A stretch of 64,000 nt of DNA from Hormiphora californensis. Its lineage: Eukaryota; Ctenophora; Tentaculata; Cydippida; Pleurobrachiidae. The notes beneath the pieces were generated by a model. The model was given only the letters and a program-made list of their open reading frames with translations. It was not told where the DNA came from and did not search any database. This document shows, one piece after another, positions 62,001 to 64,000 of this stretch. The stretch is from the NCBI GenBank assembly GCA_020137815.1, contig CM035354.1:4482796-4546795 (forward strand), given 5' to 3'. A program made the translations under genes and the position numbers. Each line of letters opens with the position of its first letter. Position 1 is the stretch's first letter.

Positions 62001-62702
62001 AGTTATCCTAGCAATTGGAATACTGGAGCTACTTGATGAATACACCCTTCTCATCGTGTCAGGTATAATATAGGGAACAGAATCAGTAGACCCGGGTTGT
62101 GGAGGATAGATCAACAGTCCCTTCCAGCCCCAACCCCCCCCCCCCCCCGTCTGTAACCCCTCCCCCTTGCCTGTCTGTCACGTTAAACCCCGTCTCACCT
62201 TTGTCATGTTGCTCACGGTTGCAGCTCGTATAATTTAGATCAAATGATGCTATTCCGAGATGCGTGGGTGTGTTTTGAATTCACAGATAACAGCTATGAG
62301 AGAGAGGTGTTTCAAAATCCTTTCTCAATCTCATTTTCTAATCTAATTTTGATATTTCTGTTTCCAGGCAGTATTCAAGGTGTGAGCACCGGGTTTTTCC
62401 TTTACATCACCTTCGCAGAAATGCTCTTCCAAGAGATGAAGAGTAAACATGATTCCGCTTTAAAGGTGAGGGAGACCGAGAGGGAGATTGAGAGAGAGAC
62501 TGAGAGGAGGATTGAGAGGGATACTGAGAGGGACAAAATATTGAGACCGAGAGGGAAGATACCGAGAAGGAAAGAGGGAAAAAGACCGAATTCACTATTA
62601 CCATTTCTCTCTCTCCTACAGGTATCATTCATGACATTTGGAGTTCTACTGGTAACCATCTCCACCATCTGGCATAACTGGAACGGGGACCATGCCCATT
62701 AG
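59086..62702 (+). CDS. ZIP family metal transporter (SLC39), with an in-frame TAA
   Basis: Imports zinc or related divalent metals into the cytosol across a membrane. Exons 59086-59865, 60411-60495, 60633-60850, 61254-61444, 61953-62062, 62368-62465 and 62622-62702 join in phase to about 520 codons. It has a signal peptide (LLLLGLCLVGLCYG), an acidic/basic N-terminal region, first helices with CFGGGVFFGTCFMHLIPEV and LECSGFLLILSVEKIAES, and a long variable loop (HEYHHVSTQREY). The metal-binding helices HSFFEGLAIG and AAITVHK follow, then MTPIGVILAIGILE and GFFLYITFAEML. This is the ZIP1-3-like pattern. Exon 3 carries TAA at 60659-60661 between CSDCSFV and YHEYHH, although the frame on both sides is coding-like. 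A base error, a stop allele, or an unseen splice choice could explain it. Confidence 0.9.
59951..60052. mobile_element. MITE copy 2 (102 bp) with 9-bp target-site duplication
   Basis: Same family as 4381-4454: left end TTGGTGACGCAGTCACCCCT, right end AGGGGATTTCATCACCAA, and shared TTATAACATAATAGGGGAT. Flanked by perfect CAAATACAG at 59942-59950 and 60053-60061. It contains two internal hairpins, TAGCCG...CGGCTA and AGCCTGCAAAGCAGGCT, which are absent or reduced in copy 1. It sits in ZIP intron 1. Confidence 0.92.
60067..60312. repeat. Tandem duplication of about 123 bp in ZIP intron 1
   Basis: Two diverged copies share TCTCTAAAAAAG, ACACAAAAAGAT, TACTCAACAAAAGGATTAA and GGCCGATATTGTTC in the same order. 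The copies begin near 60067 and 60190. Confidence 0.8.
60938..61017. repeat. 21-bp tandem repeat in ZIP intron 3
   Basis: Nearly four copies of the 21-bp unit GACGACGTGATCCGTCAGTG+T, with CAACG and CAGTAT variants. The period is a multiple of three, so the open frame through it (QCDDVIR repeats) is a by-product. Confidence 0.9.
61459..61684. mobile_element. TA-flanked foldback MITE in ZIP intron 4
   Basis: Inverted ends CCCAGCAAACACAGTTGGCG and its complement run about 60 bp with few mismatches, and weaker pairing continues inward. TA dinucleotides flank both ends, consistent with a TA target-site duplication as in Tc1/mariner-like or similar transposons (inference). Non-coding. Confidence 0.8.
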
Positions 62703-64000
62703 CTGGACAAATTAGCGGTCAGGGGTGCCCTTTAAATACTGGCGTTTTGAAGCTGTTTTAGATGTGAGAGAGAGAGAGTTTTAAAAGTGACAGAGAGAGA
62801 GTTTTAAAAGTGACAGAGAGAGCGTTTTAAAAGTGAGTAGTGACAGAGAGAGAGAGTTTTAAAAGTGGGAGAGAAAGATCAGAGGCTTTTTCTGTGTGAG
62901 TGAGAGACAGATGTATCTTTGATGGACAAGGGTCCCAATGGATCCCCTACTCTTGTCAGTCTAAAGTAAACCTTGAATGGTTCCAAAATGGAAGCTAAAA
63001 ACTGAAACAAAAGTTTTAGAAAAGTTTTAGAGAAACTAGGATCTAATTTTTTATACTTTTTGTAATTGTCTCAAAATCAACACTTTAGATAGGTAAAAAG
63101 ATTTAAATAATATTTTTAGTTTAGATAGTATCGGTGAGGAGTCCTCACTATCTGAGGACGGTCTGAGTTTACCTGGTCCACAACAATACAGTGACATAAT
63201 GATGCGTTACAAAGTGTGCAACACAGTACGGGATTTTTATAAAATTTAGTACAACTATTATAAAAACACTGATTGATTTGCAGTACTGCACATTGGCATA
63301 TGAGAGCATAAATTTATGCGGATTTATATTGATTATATTATTTTTAAATATACAAATATAATTAGATAATTGTAGATGGAACTATAAGTAAATATTGATA
63401 ACGTTTCAAGTTTTAAAAAACGGAATTGCGTTTATTATATTCATATATCATTATCAATGAAATTGAGTTTGACAACAAAGGACTGTCAAAGTGTAACTGT
63501 GTGAGATTTTGCATTTGTATTTGTATATAATTATGTTATAAATTCGGTACGAGCGAGAAGAAGTGTTTTGATTTGATTACCTCAATTTCATATCGGTCGA
63601 TCGATTCCTCTGGTAATTGCACTGCTCGGGTCAGAATGTCGATTGTCGGACGATGCTCAACATTATGCAATTTGGGTATGCTTATAGCAGCCATCCTCAG
63701 TGCAGCTGTACCTGATCCGTCCCGGGTCCTAGAATTAAACTTGGATAAATTCTATGCGCGCGCGAAAAATTTCAATTCGCGATGCTTAATGAATATGCGC
63801 GCGCGCGTGAGGTCTCAATTTTTCAGATCTCGGTTTTGAGATTTTCACTGCACAGAAAGCTTTTAAAAGAGTTTCCACCACGATTTGAAAATCGATGCCT
63901 TCAGCCTTATGACTTATCCCGCACTACTATTTCCTATAGGGTCGGTAGCATTTGCCAACACGATAGCTCATACGCTCGTTTGAGGGGCCTGCAGCGTATG
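62703..64000. other. Region downstream of ZIP; no gene recognised
   Basis: 62764-62870 holds four imperfect copies of GACAGAGAGAGAGTTTTAAAAGT. 62980-63540 is AT-rich, with a GAGGAGTCCTCACTATCTGAGGAC hairpin-like element near 63137. 63580-64000 becomes CpG-rich (GCGCGCGAAAAATTT, ATGCGCGCGCGCGTG), with an open frame that matches nothing I know; it could be a promoter of a gene beyond the right edge. Confidence 0.45.

Noticed and set aside
63573-63839. 88-codon frame near the right edge
   Set aside because: No recognised motif; it crosses CpG-rich, low-complexity sequence (GCGCGC) that looks more like a promoter.

Overview
This window comes from an animal genome, probably an early-branching invertebrate. 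Genes are split by GT-AG introns. The set includes a plexin, an ERK3/4-like MAP kinase, a two-lobed animal-type phosphofructokinase, a UDP-glycosyltransferase, a ZIP metal transporter and a divergent seven-helix receptor. Long pure (CT)n/(GA)n microsatellites, hairpin MITEs and non-LTR retrotransposons are dense. A sponge-like animal would fit, but the sequence alone does not fix the taxon.

Layout. 1-25592 (minus strand): a plexin gene that runs off the left edge. I followed its exons from signal peptide through Sema, PSI and IPT domains. One intron of about 14.7 kb (7915-22565) holds many (CT)n tracts and a nested plus-strand seven-helix receptor (21158-22099). Another intron (1818-5897) holds a scrambled non-LTR retrotransposon with a nested MITE. 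25593-31679: mostly non-coding, with a homopolymer-distorted stretch and an 80-bp perfect palindrome. 31680-33369: ERK3/4-like kinase, followed by a 682-bp foldback element. 35773-38291: phosphofructokinase with one apparent frameshift. 39539-47111: DEAH-box helicase DHX37/Dhr1, with a UDP-glycosyltransferase on the opposite strand inside its third intron. Two splice junctions of this helicase have been tandemly duplicated. 47889-49000 (minus): a six-exon small cysteine-rich secreted or membrane-anchored protein that I do not recognise. 50830-51740: a minisatellite. 51750-56140: a full-length R2-like retrotransposon with one intact 1223-codon ORF. 59086-62702: a ZIP transporter with an in-frame TAA and three kinds of repeat insertion in its introns.

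The genes do not form a pathway; they are ordinary single-copy animal genes. The most unusual features are structural. They include a MITE family with perfect 9-bp target-site duplications in both copies, duplicated splice donors and acceptors in one gene, microexons of 13 and 17 nt, and two nested genes. The strongest novel gene candidate is the cysteine-rich protein. Single-base disruptions in otherwise well-conserved genes (plexin, phosphofructokinase, glycosyltransferase, ZIP) occur alongside visibly low-quality stretches, so assembly indels are a serious alternative to real gene decay. Exon boundaries were worked out by hand from frame, phase and splice consensus.
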